A stretch of DNA of 23,709 nt from a virus. The position numbers were made by a program, and so were the translations under genes. How positions within the stretch are numbered: position 1 is the stretch's first letter; every line of letters starts with the position of its first letter. This document shows, one piece after another, positions 8,064 through 13,763 of the stretch. The stretch covers positions 1 to 23,709 of IMG/VR virus record IMGVR_UViG_3300018420_000118; one strand, written 5' to 3'. The notes beneath the pieces were generated by a model. It was not told the DNA's origin. It saw only the letters and a list, made by a program, of their open reading frames with translations, and did no database searches.

Positions 8064-8092
8064 AATATAGCGACAACAAAGCATATTGTCAA
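8064..8092 (-). promoter_or_regulatory. sigma70-type promoter upstream of DUF932 gene
   Basis: Leftward TTGACA (8092-8087), 17-bp spacer, TATATT (8069-8064). Perfect -35, -10 5 of 6. It lies in the 147-bp gap before the DUF932 gene and gives a leader of about 40 bases. Confidence 0.75.
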
Positions 8093-8123
8093 GTACAAAT
8101 AAACATACTCTGCTAATCCCATA

Positions 8124-8153
8124 AGAATATCACCATAATAATTATAATGTCAA
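8124..8153 (-). promoter_or_regulatory. second, tandem promoter upstream of DUF932 gene
   Basis: Leftward TTGACA (8153-8148), 18-bp spacer ending TGA, TATTCT (8129-8124). The -35 is perfect, the -10 is 4 of 6 and is preceded by TGn. The spacer is unusually AT-rich. Together with the site at 8064-8092 it fills the only real gap in this part of the arm. Confidence 0.55.
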
Positions 8154-8162
8154 GCACTGTCA

Positions 8163-8396
8163 TTACTCGTCATCCTCTAGTTCTTCAAGCACATAGTCTG
8201 CATAATACTTTGGTCTGCCCTCATCATCCATTGGGGGAACAAACTTCATCACGCTGTGCAATAAACACTCAAGACTTTCCAATTTACCTACATCAGAAGT
8301 CCATAGGTCATTGCACTCATGTATTGTCATAATCATACTCTTCAAGTCATTGTGAGCCTTGAGAAATTTTACTCTTTCTTCGTGTGTTATATTCAT
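8163..8396 (-). CDS. hypothetical small protein with acidic C-terminus
   Basis: 77 residues, mostly helical, ending in an acidic run (LEELEDDE). Not recognised. Its ATG is preceded by AAAGGAGAAGTAGC, a good ribosome-binding site, and overlaps the stop of the next gene upstream by four bases, so it is translationally coupled to it. Its stop is close to the tandem promoters of the DUF932 gene. Confidence 0.7.
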   Translation of the reverse strand: MNITHEERVKFLKAHNDLKSMIMTIHECNDLWTSDVGKLESLECLLHSVMKFVPPMDDEGRPKYYADYVLEELEDDE

Positions 8397-8902
8397 GCTA
8401 CTTCTCCTTTCATCCAGTTGGGTGTTTCATTTATCTTGTTCAGCTTGCACCAATCAGTGCTTGTGTATTTCCATTTGTAATAGCTACGATATGCAGCTAT
8501 AGGCCAATCTTCCTGCGTCTTGAGATGGTCATTGTCTTTGCCAAAGCATTGTGGGTGTGGCGTAATCCTGCCATCAGGTATATACTTAGCACACTCTCGT
8601 AGCTTTGGTATTAGAAGTGAGCATTTGTGTACCTTGTGATAACGCTTGGTATATTCAAGGCTCATCTGCTCAAGCAGGGTCAATGCCCATTCATAGTTAG
8701 CACGAGTCTCGCCAGCCCACAGTGTACATGGATGCTTGGCGTGTGCGGCGGGTGCATTTTGCAACCCTTCAATGTCTGGCGCATAACGCTTGACAGCATA
8801 TGACAGCATCTGTGCTTCTTCCAATGGCATCTTGACAATATGTTTATCGCATAGTGACTTGGCAATGTCGCTTTGGAAACATTCAATAAGAAATCTATTC
8901 AT
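8393..8902 (-). CDS. conserved phage protein of the CDKHxVKM family
   Basis: 169 residues. The opening, with SLCDKHIVKMPLEEAQMLSY at about 16-36, is a pattern I know from many phage proteins (usually CDKHVVKM.LE.AQML), followed by WAGETRANYEWALTLLE and a YHKVHKC segment and a C-terminal YRSYYKWK / PNWM region. The conserved Asp, Lys and His residues suggest an enzyme or nucleic-acid-binding site. Some members are labelled as pyrimidine-dimer-glycosylase-like in databases, but I do not see a T4 DenV-type active site, so function is left open. Start supported by GAGGAGAAGTAGT before the ATG. Confidence 0.75.
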   Translation of the reverse strand: MNRFLIECFQSDIAKSLCDKHIVKMPLEEAQMLSYAVKRYAPDIEGLQNAPAAHAKHPCTLWAGETRANYEWALTLLEQMSLEYTKRYHKVHKCSLLIPKLRECAKYIPDGRITPHPQCFGKDNDHLKTQEDWPIAAYRSYYKWKYTSTDWCKLNKINETPNWMKGEVA

Positions 8903-8903
8903 A

Positions 8904-9104
8904 CTACTTCTCCTCTGTTGGGTAACATTTAATAAGTATCTTATAATACTTATCCTGATTCTCGTGATGTCTCATCTCCTCGTGTGATAAGAACTGACAA
9001 TACTCTTGGGATAGTTCTTCTGTCAATATGGATTGGTTGTCTATAAACTGCCACTCCACACCTGTATGACCCCACATACTTATGACAAGGGCAAACTCTT
9101 TCAC
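8904..9104 (-). CDS. hypothetical small protein, GTG start
   Basis: 66 residues, not recognised; contains WGHTGVEWQFID near the N-terminus and two cysteines. The start codon is GTG, overlapping the TGA of the upstream gene as GTGA, with GAGGTG five bases before it. Stop lies two bases from the start of the next gene, as expected for a tight operon. Confidence 0.6.
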   Translation of the reverse strand: MKEFALVISMWGHTGVEWQFIDNQSILTEELSQEYCQFLSHEEMRHHENQDKYYKILIKCYPTEEK

Positions 9105-9274
9105 TCTATCACCTCATAGGTTGTAAACTCTGCCAAACCCTCACGCCAATCTGTCTCATCATAGTTCATCCACTCGTCTGACCTATCACGATTTATTTCT
9201 TCCAGTATCATTGGCAGTGTCATGTTATAAACAGACCCATCTTCTACATCACGAATTTTGTATAGCTTATTCAT
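9101..9274 (-). CDS. hypothetical small acidic protein
   Basis: 57 residues, acidic, not recognised (NKLYKIRDVEDGSVY at the N-terminus). The ATG at 9274 is chosen because GGAG lies seven bases upstream; the in-frame GTG five codons earlier overlaps that ribosome-binding site. It overlaps the end of the zinc-ribbon gene upstream by a few bases. Confidence 0.6.
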   Translation of the reverse strand: MNKLYKIRDVEDGSVYNMTLPMILEEINRDRSDEWMNYDETDWREGLAEFTTYEVIE

Positions 9275-9401
9275 CTGGTATCTCCTCACGCTTTATCTCA
9301 TTGTTACACGCATAACATACCAGCTTGTGTGCATACATCAGCCACTCTTTGGGTATGTGCATCACGTTCTTGCAGTGTTGGCATATGTGCTTAATCACCA
9401 T
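9267..9401 (-). CDS. zinc-ribbon miniprotein (44 aa)
   Basis: 44 residues with a CQHC pair at the N-terminus and a CYAC pair about 20 residues later, the spacing of a small zinc ribbon. The ATG at 9401 lies inside the final codons of the preceding gene, with GGAG four bases ahead; a longer reading frame upstream overlaps the neighbour entirely and is rejected. It is one of at least three such miniproteins in this arm. Confidence 0.65.
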   Translation of the reverse strand: MVIKHICQHCKNVMHIPKEWLMYAHKLVCYACNNEIKREEIPDE

Positions 9402-9597
9402 GATTCTCCATGTACCAATCCTTGTATGTTTTGTATGCCAATAGTTTGTATGCATACAGGTCTGCAAACTCCCAATCTGCAATCGGGTCAATCCCACCGT
9501 ATTCAAATATTGTTTCTATCTCACTTTCAATCATCACCATCAAGGCGTTGGCCTGTTCTGGTGTTAGTTCAAGTGCCTTTGTCTTTTTCTTAGTCAT
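9391..9597 (-). CDS. hypothetical small protein
   Basis: 68 residues beginning with a lysine-rich stretch (TKKKTKALEL), then LTPEQANALMVMIESEIE, probably a helix, and an aromatic C-terminus (YKTYKDWYMENHGD). Not recognised. The ATG at 9597 has GGAG seven bases upstream; an ATG two codons earlier is only one base from the GGAG. Uses the start cassette GGAGAATGAAGATG. Confidence 0.65.
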   Translation of the reverse strand: MTKKKTKALELTPEQANALMVMIESEIETIFEYGGIDPIADWEFADLYAYKLLAYKTYKDWYMENHGD

Positions 9598-9766
9598 CTT
9601 CATTCTCCTCAAATGTCATGTCTGCATGAATTTCCCAATCACCACCGACTGTAATCCAATCTACGTTATCTGCCTGTGCTTTTTCATATGCTTCCTCTGC
9701 ATCCTTTGCCTCAATCAAGGCATCCTTGTATACGTACTCTGTTGCCATTACTTTGTACTTAGGCAT
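9590..9766 (-). CDS. hypothetical small acidic protein, DpnD/PcfM-like fold possible
   Basis: 58 residues: KYKVMATEYVYKDALIEAKD then AEEAYEKAQADNVDW, a beta-beta-alpha pattern seen in small phage and plasmid proteins where a strand pair leads into a helix starting AEEA. The acidic tail FEENEDD is encoded by DNA that is also the ribosome-binding site and start of the next gene. Start at 9766 by the GGAGAATGAAGATG cassette. Function unknown; the fold suggestion is a guess. Confidence 0.6.
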   Translation of the reverse strand: MPKYKVMATEYVYKDALIEAKDAEEAYEKAQADNVDWITVGGDWEIHADMTFEENEDD

Positions 9767-9887
9767 CTTCATTCTCCTCTTCGTCAATCTCAAACAATAT
9801 ACGGATGTACCCTTCATCCTCGCCTACCCAATGATACCCATTTGTGGGGCAGGTCTGAAGCCAATCAAACAATTCTTCTCTAGTCAT
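9759..9887 (-). CDS. hypothetical 42-aa acidic protein
   Basis: 42 residues (TREELFDWLQTCP at the start, then GYHWVGEDEGYIRILFEIDEEENEDA). It begins with the same GGAGAATGAAGATG cassette as its neighbours and its stop overlaps the start of the next gene by eight bases, which is why I accept so short a frame. An N-terminal helix followed by a beta hairpin is likely. Not recognised. Confidence 0.6.
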   Translation of the reverse strand: MTREELFDWLQTCPTNGYHWVGEDEGYIRILFEIDEEENEDA

Positions 9888-10035
9888 CTTCATTCTCCTT
9901 TGGATACCATACATCTACATCACACCCACAGTTAGGGCAGTGTAGGTTTGTGACCATAGCCATGTTCTCAGACTCATCCGATATGTCATGGTCACATTGC
10001 CATATCAGTTCTGTTTTACAGTGCCAGCAATTCAT
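9880..10035 (-). CDS. zinc-ribbon miniprotein (51 aa)
   Basis: 51 residues with CWHC at positions 3-6 and CPNCGC around 33-38, a classic two-knuckle zinc ribbon, and an acidic tail (ENEDD) encoded by the start cassette of the following gene. The start at 10035 is preceded by GGAGATGACAG. It overlaps the 3' end of the upstream gene by 20 bases. Possible roles include binding nucleic acid or a host protein; none can be read from the sequence. Confidence 0.7.
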   Translation of the reverse strand: MNCWHCKTELIWQCDHDISDESENMAMVTNLHCPNCGCDVDVWYPKENEDD

Positions 10036-10204
10036 CTGTCATCTCCACTAAGTAGCCCTCATCGTGACTATCAACAAACGTAATACCACGCAACTTATCC
10101 AAAAAATCTTCACCATCTTCATGGGGTATAGCATTACCCCAACGGTCAATCATATCATCAAGATACATAAACTGCAATTCATTAACGTATTCTGTCTCAT
10201 TCAT
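10016..10204 (-). CDS. hypothetical small acidic protein
   Basis: 62 residues, acidic, not recognised (NETEYVNELQFMYLDDMIDRW at the start, split by one conserved-looking aromatic pair). Start at 10204 is supported by GGAG six bases upstream. Overlaps both neighbours by a few bases. Confidence 0.6.
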   Translation of the reverse strand: MNETEYVNELQFMYLDDMIDRWGNAIPHEDGEDFLDKLRGITFVDSHDEGYLVEMTDELLAL

Positions 10205-10386
10205 TTGTCTCTCCATCCTATGTACAGCAGTATAAGTATGCCTGTCAGGTATGTCAACAGTAGCCCTATGTTAAACATCTCTTCACCTGTCATGTCACAG
10301 TCTCCCTGTATAAAGTGATGCAGGGCGTATCCATTACGCATTTTCGAGGGGTGTTCTGGCTGGACGCACCATTCACCCTGCATCAT
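10201..10386 (-). CDS. small single-pass membrane protein
   Basis: 61 residues. A hydrophobic helix, FNIGLLLTYLTGILILLYIG, occupies about residues 38-57 and is followed by WRDK, consistent with a single membrane span with a short positive end. An alternative ATG at 10293 with GGGAG upstream would give a 30-residue protein that is almost only the membrane helix. The longer start has AAAGGA eight or so bases upstream. Function unknown. Confidence 0.5.
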   Translation of the reverse strand: MMQGEWCVQPEHPSKMRNGYALHHFIQGDCDMTGEEMFNIGLLLTYLTGILILLYIGWRDK

Positions 10387-10399
10387 CCCCTATTCCTTT

Positions 10400-10552
10400 C
10401 TACTTCCTGTCTTTTGTCATGCTATCAAGATGCTTCTTGATTTCATGCACTTGCATCCACGCTTCTTGGAAATGCCACTTGTGTTTACGCACCTGTTTCA
10501 TTTCCATTGTCTTGCGCTTTTCTGTCTTGCGCTTTAAGTTTGTTGCGGTCAT
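10400..10552 (-). CDS. hypothetical 50-aa basic protein
   Basis: 50 residues, strongly basic: TATNLKRKTEKRKTMEMKQ then a helix with HKWHFQEAWMQVHEIKKHL. The ATG has GGAG four bases upstream (GGAGAAGC). It could bind nucleic acid. Not recognised. Confidence 0.5.
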   Translation of the reverse strand: MTATNLKRKTEKRKTMEMKQVRKHKWHFQEAWMQVHEIKKHLDSMTKDRK

Positions 10553-10626
10553 GCTTCTCCTTTCTCTTTCTGTTAGGCACTACTTGTGTGCGTCTCCTCG
10601 AAGATAACATAGCCTTCGCTACTGGA

Positions 10627-10788
10627 TTAACCTTTGAGAACCGCACGAATACCTGCCCCCACCAGTAGTATAGCGATTGTGTACGCCACTAGCGGTACTA
10701 TCCCGGCTGACCAATAGATATCAGAACCAGCCATATATGTCAATATACTACCTGCACATAAGCAGGTTACTGTCAAAACCTTTTCCAT
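10627..10788 (-). CDS. small two-span membrane protein
   Basis: 53 residues. Two hydrophobic segments, VLTVTCLCAGSILTYMAG (about 4-21) and GIVPLVAYTIAILLVGAGI (about 29-47), with a short aspartate-containing loop between. The start at 10788 has AGGAG ten bases upstream and lies two bases past the preceding stop. Membrane miniproteins in this early-type cluster may be superinfection-exclusion or host-takeover factors, but that is speculation. Confidence 0.55.
   Translation of the reverse strand: MEKVLTVTCLCAGSILTYMAGSDIYWSAGIVPLVAYTIAILLVGAGIRAVLKG
10715..10743 (-). promoter_or_regulatory. candidate extended -10 promoter inside a small gene
   Basis: Leftward TTGACA (10743-10738), 17-bp spacer ending TGA, TATCTA (10720-10715; 3 of 6). 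It matches the TTGACA-N14-TGATA pattern of the stronger sites but is inside coding DNA about 165 bases from the next start. Confidence 0.3.
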
Positions 10789-10790
10789 GT

Positions 10791-11132
10791 CTAGTCGCTC
10801 CTGTAGATTTCTTCTACGTCAATTTCTATCAGTTCTTCTCTCTTGAAGTCCTGATACTCCTCGTGTAAATCTGCTATACTGTCCAGCCAATCGTCATAGT
10901 GGCTGTGTGAGCAGATATATTCCTTGTGGCCTATCGAATTGCAATCAGTGCCACCTTTCCTATTCAAATAGGCATGGGCAAATGCCACCGCATCTGCCGC
11001 CCTGTCTAATCCCTTTATGAGATAGTCAGTGCCACCCTTAAATTTCCACCTAGCGTTGCCATTAACGTAACGCCCATCCTCTGTATGTGCGCCATAGTTT
11101 TCCAGCACCTGTGTTGATATTACATATGCCAT
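10791..11132 (-). CDS. conserved hypothetical protein
   Basis: 113 residues. Starts AYVISTQVLENYGAH, followed by WKFKGGTDYLIKGLD and an acidic C-terminus. The combination of a beta strand, ENYGAH and a WxFKGG segment is a pattern I have seen in phage and plasmid hypothetical proteins; no function is known to me. Start preceded by the cassette GGAGATTGACACATG. Confidence 0.65.
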   Translation of the reverse strand: MAYVISTQVLENYGAHTEDGRYVNGNARWKFKGGTDYLIKGLDRAADAVAFAHAYLNRKGGTDCNSIGHKEYICSHSHYDDWLDSIADLHEEYQDFKREELIEIDVEEIYRSD

Positions 11133-11135
11133 GTG

Positions 11136-11261
11136 TCAATCTCCTACATCATTTTGTTCTGCCCATGTGCTACCACACTCAGGACACGCATCTTCTGCCT
11201 CACTTATAGCATGATTACCACATTCTTGGCAAGACCAATCGTCTACATACTCATTATCCAT
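11136..11261 (-). CDS. zinc-ribbon miniprotein (41 aa)
   Basis: 41 residues with CQECG and CPECG knuckles about 18 residues apart, rubredoxin-like in spacing, and an otherwise acidic sequence. Its TGA stop is part of the GGAGATTGACACATG cassette that starts the next gene. Start at 11261 follows GGGGTATTGACAG. It is the third zinc ribbon of the cluster and unlike the other two in charge. Confidence 0.65.
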   Translation of the reverse strand: MDNEYVDDWSCQECGNHAISEAEDACPECGSTWAEQNDVGD

Positions 11262-11264
11262 CTG

Positions 11265-11462
11265 TCAATACCCCGCATCTTGTTTAAAGTTCTCATATAA
11301 ATCACGCCACGCCTGTTGAATTGCATCATCAAAGACATGTTGCCTGTCCATTACATAGTCGGCAAACTCTTTTTGTTCAGACCGTTCCATGTATGGATTG
11401 ACCCGATACTTACACTCTTGGCGCACGTTTTCCAATGCACTTATCTTTTCATCATAATCCAT
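11265..11462 (-). CDS. hypothetical small helical protein
   Basis: 65 residues, charged and probably all helical (DYDEKISALENVRQECKYRVN, then a second helix from about residue 30). Not recognised. ATG at 11462 chosen because GGAG lies eight bases upstream; the ATG five codons earlier overlaps that site. Confidence 0.6.
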   Translation of the reverse strand: MDYDEKISALENVRQECKYRVNPYMERSEQKEFADYVMDRQHVFDDAIQQAWRDLYENFKQDAGY

Positions 11463-11476
11463 GCTACACTCTCCCA

Positions 11477-12181
11477 TTAGCAGTCAATTACAAAACCAGT
11501 GCGGTCATTCTTAGCCTTACCCTTGGCCTTCAGTCCCACGATTACACCTTGTGGGTCAAGAAAGCGCAGGTCATCTTTGTCACCGTCAATGACAGGCAGA
11601 CCCTTGAATGTCTTGGGCAGCTTGCCACGAAATACCACTGCCGCATTGATACCAGTTTCACGCACCGCTGTCAATACCTGCTCTGCATAGTCAGGGTCAG
11701 CCTCAGAATATGACAGGGTTAGGTGATAGTTCTCTGGCATTTTAGCATAAGCACGTTTGACAATCTTTGTGTAATCATAGAACTGTATCTCTGGAAACTG
11801 TTCCATGATACCTGTCTTTTCATACTGAATGTCAGACGTACCGTTCAGACGGACGCAAGGTTTTACGCCCTTTTTTGTGTTGCGCTTGCTGAACCTTGTC
11901 AAGTCCTTGTAAAGCGCATCCATGTAGCCAATACGGTCTGATAGATAGAACACAGTCTTGCGTTCACGTCCACGCTGAACCACGCCCATTTGACCACGCC
12001 CTGCGCTATTGAGGCAACCCTCATGACACTTGGCCTTGTCAGCCAAGGCGCACAGATTATGCACCTTGCCTCTGAACACGGTTTTGTACGGCTTCATGTA
12101 CTGGATGCCAGTCTCATACTCAGAGCCGTCACCCTTGATTGTTTTGGCATTATTGCCAACACCTATAAGATTATAAGTCAT
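11477..12181 (-). CDS. Gp88 (gene product 88)-family phage protein
   Basis: 234 residues. The signature of the family is visible: a cysteine group CALADKAKCHEGCLNSAGRG (about 44-63), followed by VQRGRERKT, an LYKDL helix and VRLNGTSDIQYE (about 109-120). Family members are common in actinophages and plasmids; function is not settled. The Cx7Cx3C spacing plus the downstream RLNGTSD strand resembles a metal- or Fe-S-binding site, which is inference. Start preceded by GGGAGATTGACAG. It is by far the largest gene of the small-gene cluster. Confidence 0.75.
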   Translation of the reverse strand: MTYNLIGVGNNAKTIKGDGSEYETGIQYMKPYKTVFRGKVHNLCALADKAKCHEGCLNSAGRGQMGVVQRGRERKTVFYLSDRIGYMDALYKDLTRFSKRNTKKGVKPCVRLNGTSDIQYEKTGIMEQFPEIQFYDYTKIVKRAYAKMPENYHLTLSYSEADPDYAEQVLTAVRETGINAAVVFRGKLPKTFKGLPVIDGDKDDLRFLDPQGVIVGLKAKGKAKNDRTGFVIDC

Positions 12182-12199
12182 CTGTCAATCTCCCGTTAG

Positions 12200-12223
12200 T
12201 GATGCACTTACTAGGTACAACCC
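12200..12223. repeat. left arm of inverted repeat flanking 12249-12617
   Basis: Reads, on the minus strand, GG(G)TTGTACCTAGTAA(G)TGCA(T)CA. It matches the plus-strand copy at 12660-12683 at 21 of 24 positions. It lies in the leader of the Gp88 gene, between its ribosome-binding site and the candidate promoter at 12224. Confidence 0.6.
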
Positions 12224-12252
12224 ACGTTAGCAGGTTGCACGCCTAGTGTCAA
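12224..12252 (-). promoter_or_regulatory. candidate promoter upstream of Gp88-family gene
   Basis: Leftward TTGACA (12252-12247), 17-bp spacer ending TGC, TAACGT (12229-12224). Perfect -35, poor -10 (3 of 6) but with TGn. It starts in the stop codon of the preceding gene and would give a leader of about 35 bases carrying the inverted-repeat arm. Confidence 0.4.
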
Positions 12253-12617
12253 GCGGCTTGCTTGGAAGCCTTGCGTCCACGAGAAGCGCAACATAAATCC
12301 TTGATGTTTGTAACATCGAAAGAACCCATGTCGAGATTGTGTGGACGCTTTGACAATTCCTTATCAACCGCAGTCAATATCAATTCAAAGCAAGCAATAG
12401 AGTGAGACAAAATACGTCCACCATATTCAGCCTTGAGTTGTCTAGCCGCATGACGTGAAGCCTTGTAAAGTTTCATCTTAGACAGATGAGTCCCTGTCTT
12501 TTTGTGATACTTTTTGGCAACCCGACTAAACTTGAACTGATTACGCTCAGACAAGTTTTGACCAGTTAGACCTGTTGACTGCTTCCAATAAGAAACCACG
12601 AATGATACATTTGCCAT
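12249..12617 (-). CDS. hypothetical basic protein flanked by inverted repeats
   Basis: 122 residues, basic, not recognised. Helical middle (KYHKKTGTHLSKMKLYKASR, then HAARQLKAEYGG) and a C-terminus with a Cys-Cys pair followed by ASRGRKASKQ. The charge fits nucleic-acid binding. ATG at 12617 with GGGAG ahead (GGGAGATTTTCTC). It stands alone: about 70 bases to the next gene downstream and about 150 bases upstream, with repeat arms on both sides. Confidence 0.6.
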   Translation of the reverse strand: MANVSFVVSYWKQSTGLTGQNLSERNQFKFSRVAKKYHKKTGTHLSKMKLYKASRHAARQLKAEYGGRILSHSIACFELILTAVDKELSKRPHNLDMGSFDVTNIKDLCCASRGRKASKQAA

Positions 12618-12659
12618 GAGAAAATCTCCCTTGTGTTGTAGGTTGGCAGGTTAGGCACA

Positions 12660-12683
12660 GGATTGTACCTAGTAAATGCACCA
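12660..12683. repeat. right arm of inverted repeat flanking 12249-12617
   Basis: Plus-strand copy of the TTGTACCTAGTAA(A)TGCA element, inverted relative to 12200-12223, 21 of 24 matches. Lies in the leader of the 122-residue protein gene. Confidence 0.6.
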
Positions 12684-12730
12684 CTATATATGAAGCTGGA
12701 TTTACCCGTTAAGCACCTAGCTGGATGTAA

Positions 12731-12763
12731 GACAAGGCTATCACCTTGTCGGATTTATGTCAA
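12731..12763 (-). promoter_or_regulatory. candidate promoter with hairpin/operator over the -10
   Basis: Leftward TTGACA (12763-12758), 17-bp spacer ending TGA, TAGCCT (12740-12735). A perfect 7-bp inverted repeat, GACAAGG / CCTTGTC (12731-12737 and 12744-12750), covers the -10. The -10 is weak. This could be a promoter with a repressor site over it. A terminator is less likely because no T-run follows. Confidence 0.4.
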
Positions 12764-12769
12764 GTGCTA

Positions 12770-12988
12770 TTAACCCTTAGCGGATTGGCACTTGTCGAAT
12801 ATGCAATCGCTAGGCCTAGGCTTTGCAATCGTACCCTTGATATTCTGACATACCTTGCCCGAATAATTTTCCCAATACCTTGCACGCATTGTGCTAGTGT
12901 GAATTTTGAAGCTGAAGTCTGTGGCATATTTATCACGCACTTCTCTCAGCTTGGCACGCTCGCGCTTGCCTAGTCTAGTTTTTGCCAT
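12770..12988 (-). CDS. hypothetical small basic protein, first gene of the leftward arm
   Basis: 72 residues, basic N-terminal half (AKTRLGKRERAKLREVRDKY), two cysteines in the C-terminal part. Not recognised. The ATG at 12988 is preferred over a much longer frame because AGGGG lies seven bases upstream and the extension has unlikely composition. The leader repeats the GGTAAATCC and GGTGCTT words found near 12690-12712. As the promoter-proximal gene, a regulatory or host-takeover role is possible. Confidence 0.55.
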   Translation of the reverse strand: MAKTRLGKRERAKLREVRDKYATDFSFKIHTSTMRARYWENYSGKVCQNIKGTIAKPRPSDCIFDKCQSAKG

Positions 12989-13238
12989 GGATTTACCCCT
13001 ATAAAAAGCACCACTTGATTTTAGTCCAGACGGATTGCTCCCCTGAGTCAGGTATCCACATAACAGAGTTATCGTATTCAGCCGCAAGGCTATTGTATGC
13101 TTTCTCTGTCGGCTTTGTTGCCGTCTGTTGATGATTGGATTAGAACACAATGGGAAAGAGAAGTAAACACCCAATCTGTAAGCTATTGATTTTATTCAAT
13201 TCTTATATTCCAGCTGGATGATATTCATGTTTTGTTTC

Positions 13239-13258
13239 TGTTTCGTTCCTGTTTCGTT
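13239..13258 (+). repeat. tandem TGTTTCGTT repeat
   Basis: TGTTTCGTT occurs at 13239-13247 and again at 13250-13258, eleven bases apart, about one helical turn, and a degenerate third copy precedes them. A related inverted word (AACGAGAACG) occurs near 13289. Spacing of one turn suggests protein-binding sites on one face of the helix. Confidence 0.5.
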
Positions 13259-13340
13259 TTAGTATTCGCAGCATGGATGAGAACAAAACGAGAACGCTAT
13301 TCGCGTATATATATGGTGTCGATATTTGATAGGGGTATAG

Positions 13341-13384
13341 GCTAACAATGTAGACCGATACTAACAAAGTTAGTCTATGCTAAC
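13341..13384. repeat. operator-like CTAAC/GTTAG cluster
   Basis: Four half-sites: GCTAAC (13341), ACTAAC (13360), its inverse GTTAGT (13369) and GCTAAC (13379). The middle pair forms a perfect ACTAAC-AAA-GTTAGT dyad. Starts are spaced 19, 9 and 10 bases apart, close to one or two helical turns. This looks like a cooperative repressor or activator binding site. Confidence 0.5.
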
Positions 13385-13718
13385 TTTCTTAGCTTTTTCT
13401 TAGCTGGTTTTCTCGATAACTCATATGGTATCAGTTAACGATTGCAGTCTATTTGTTTGTTTTTATTGGTTTTTATTCTGATTTAGTGGCATTTTTTACA
13501 ACTAATGGTAGCAAAACCAAAATCTTTTACAATTCAAGAGGGTACGGCAGGATGCCACCCCCCGCCCCTCTGTTACGTATACACATAAATACACAGATTA
13601 GGAATATTAAGTGTTAACCACAGCGATAACTGTTAATGAGATACATGACTAGCTACACACGGGGTACATGGATATTGCACAAAAAATAGGCAGAAAGATG
13701 TTAAATACATTTTAGGGG

Positions 13719-13747
13719 TTGACAAGTTTCGTAAAATCGGTTATAAT
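13719..13747 (+). promoter_or_regulatory. perfect consensus sigma70 promoter for the rightward arm
   Basis: TTGACA (13719-13724), exactly 17 bp, TATAAT (13742-13747): full match to the consensus with optimal spacing. The predicted start near 13754 leaves an untranslated leader of about 165 bases before the first rightward gene. That leader carries all five CACTTA elements. Confidence 0.9.
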
Positions 13748-13763
13748 TATAGTATAACAAGAA

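Noticed and set aside
3334-11904. Further leftward TTGACA words (near 3334, 4299, 4710, 7185, 9021, 11669 and 11899)
   Set aside because: Either no acceptable -10 at 16-18 bp, or a marginal one (9021, 11669) far from the next start codon; probably chance or codon use.
13050-13062. Possible DnaA box (GTATCCACA; also TTAACCACA near 13614)
   Set aside because: Each has one mismatch and they are isolated; not enough for an origin call.
12770-13174. 134-codon version of the first leftward gene
   Set aside because: The N-terminal 62 codons have no ribosome-binding site and atypical composition, while AGGGG sits seven bases before the internal ATG at 12988.
13545-13575. G-quadruplex-like tract (C-rich on the plus strand)
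   Set aside because: Only two long G-runs plus a GG on the minus strand; the four-run rule is not met.
13630-13690. 17-codon reading frame in the control region
   Set aside because: Too short, no ribosome-binding site and no overlap with neighbours.
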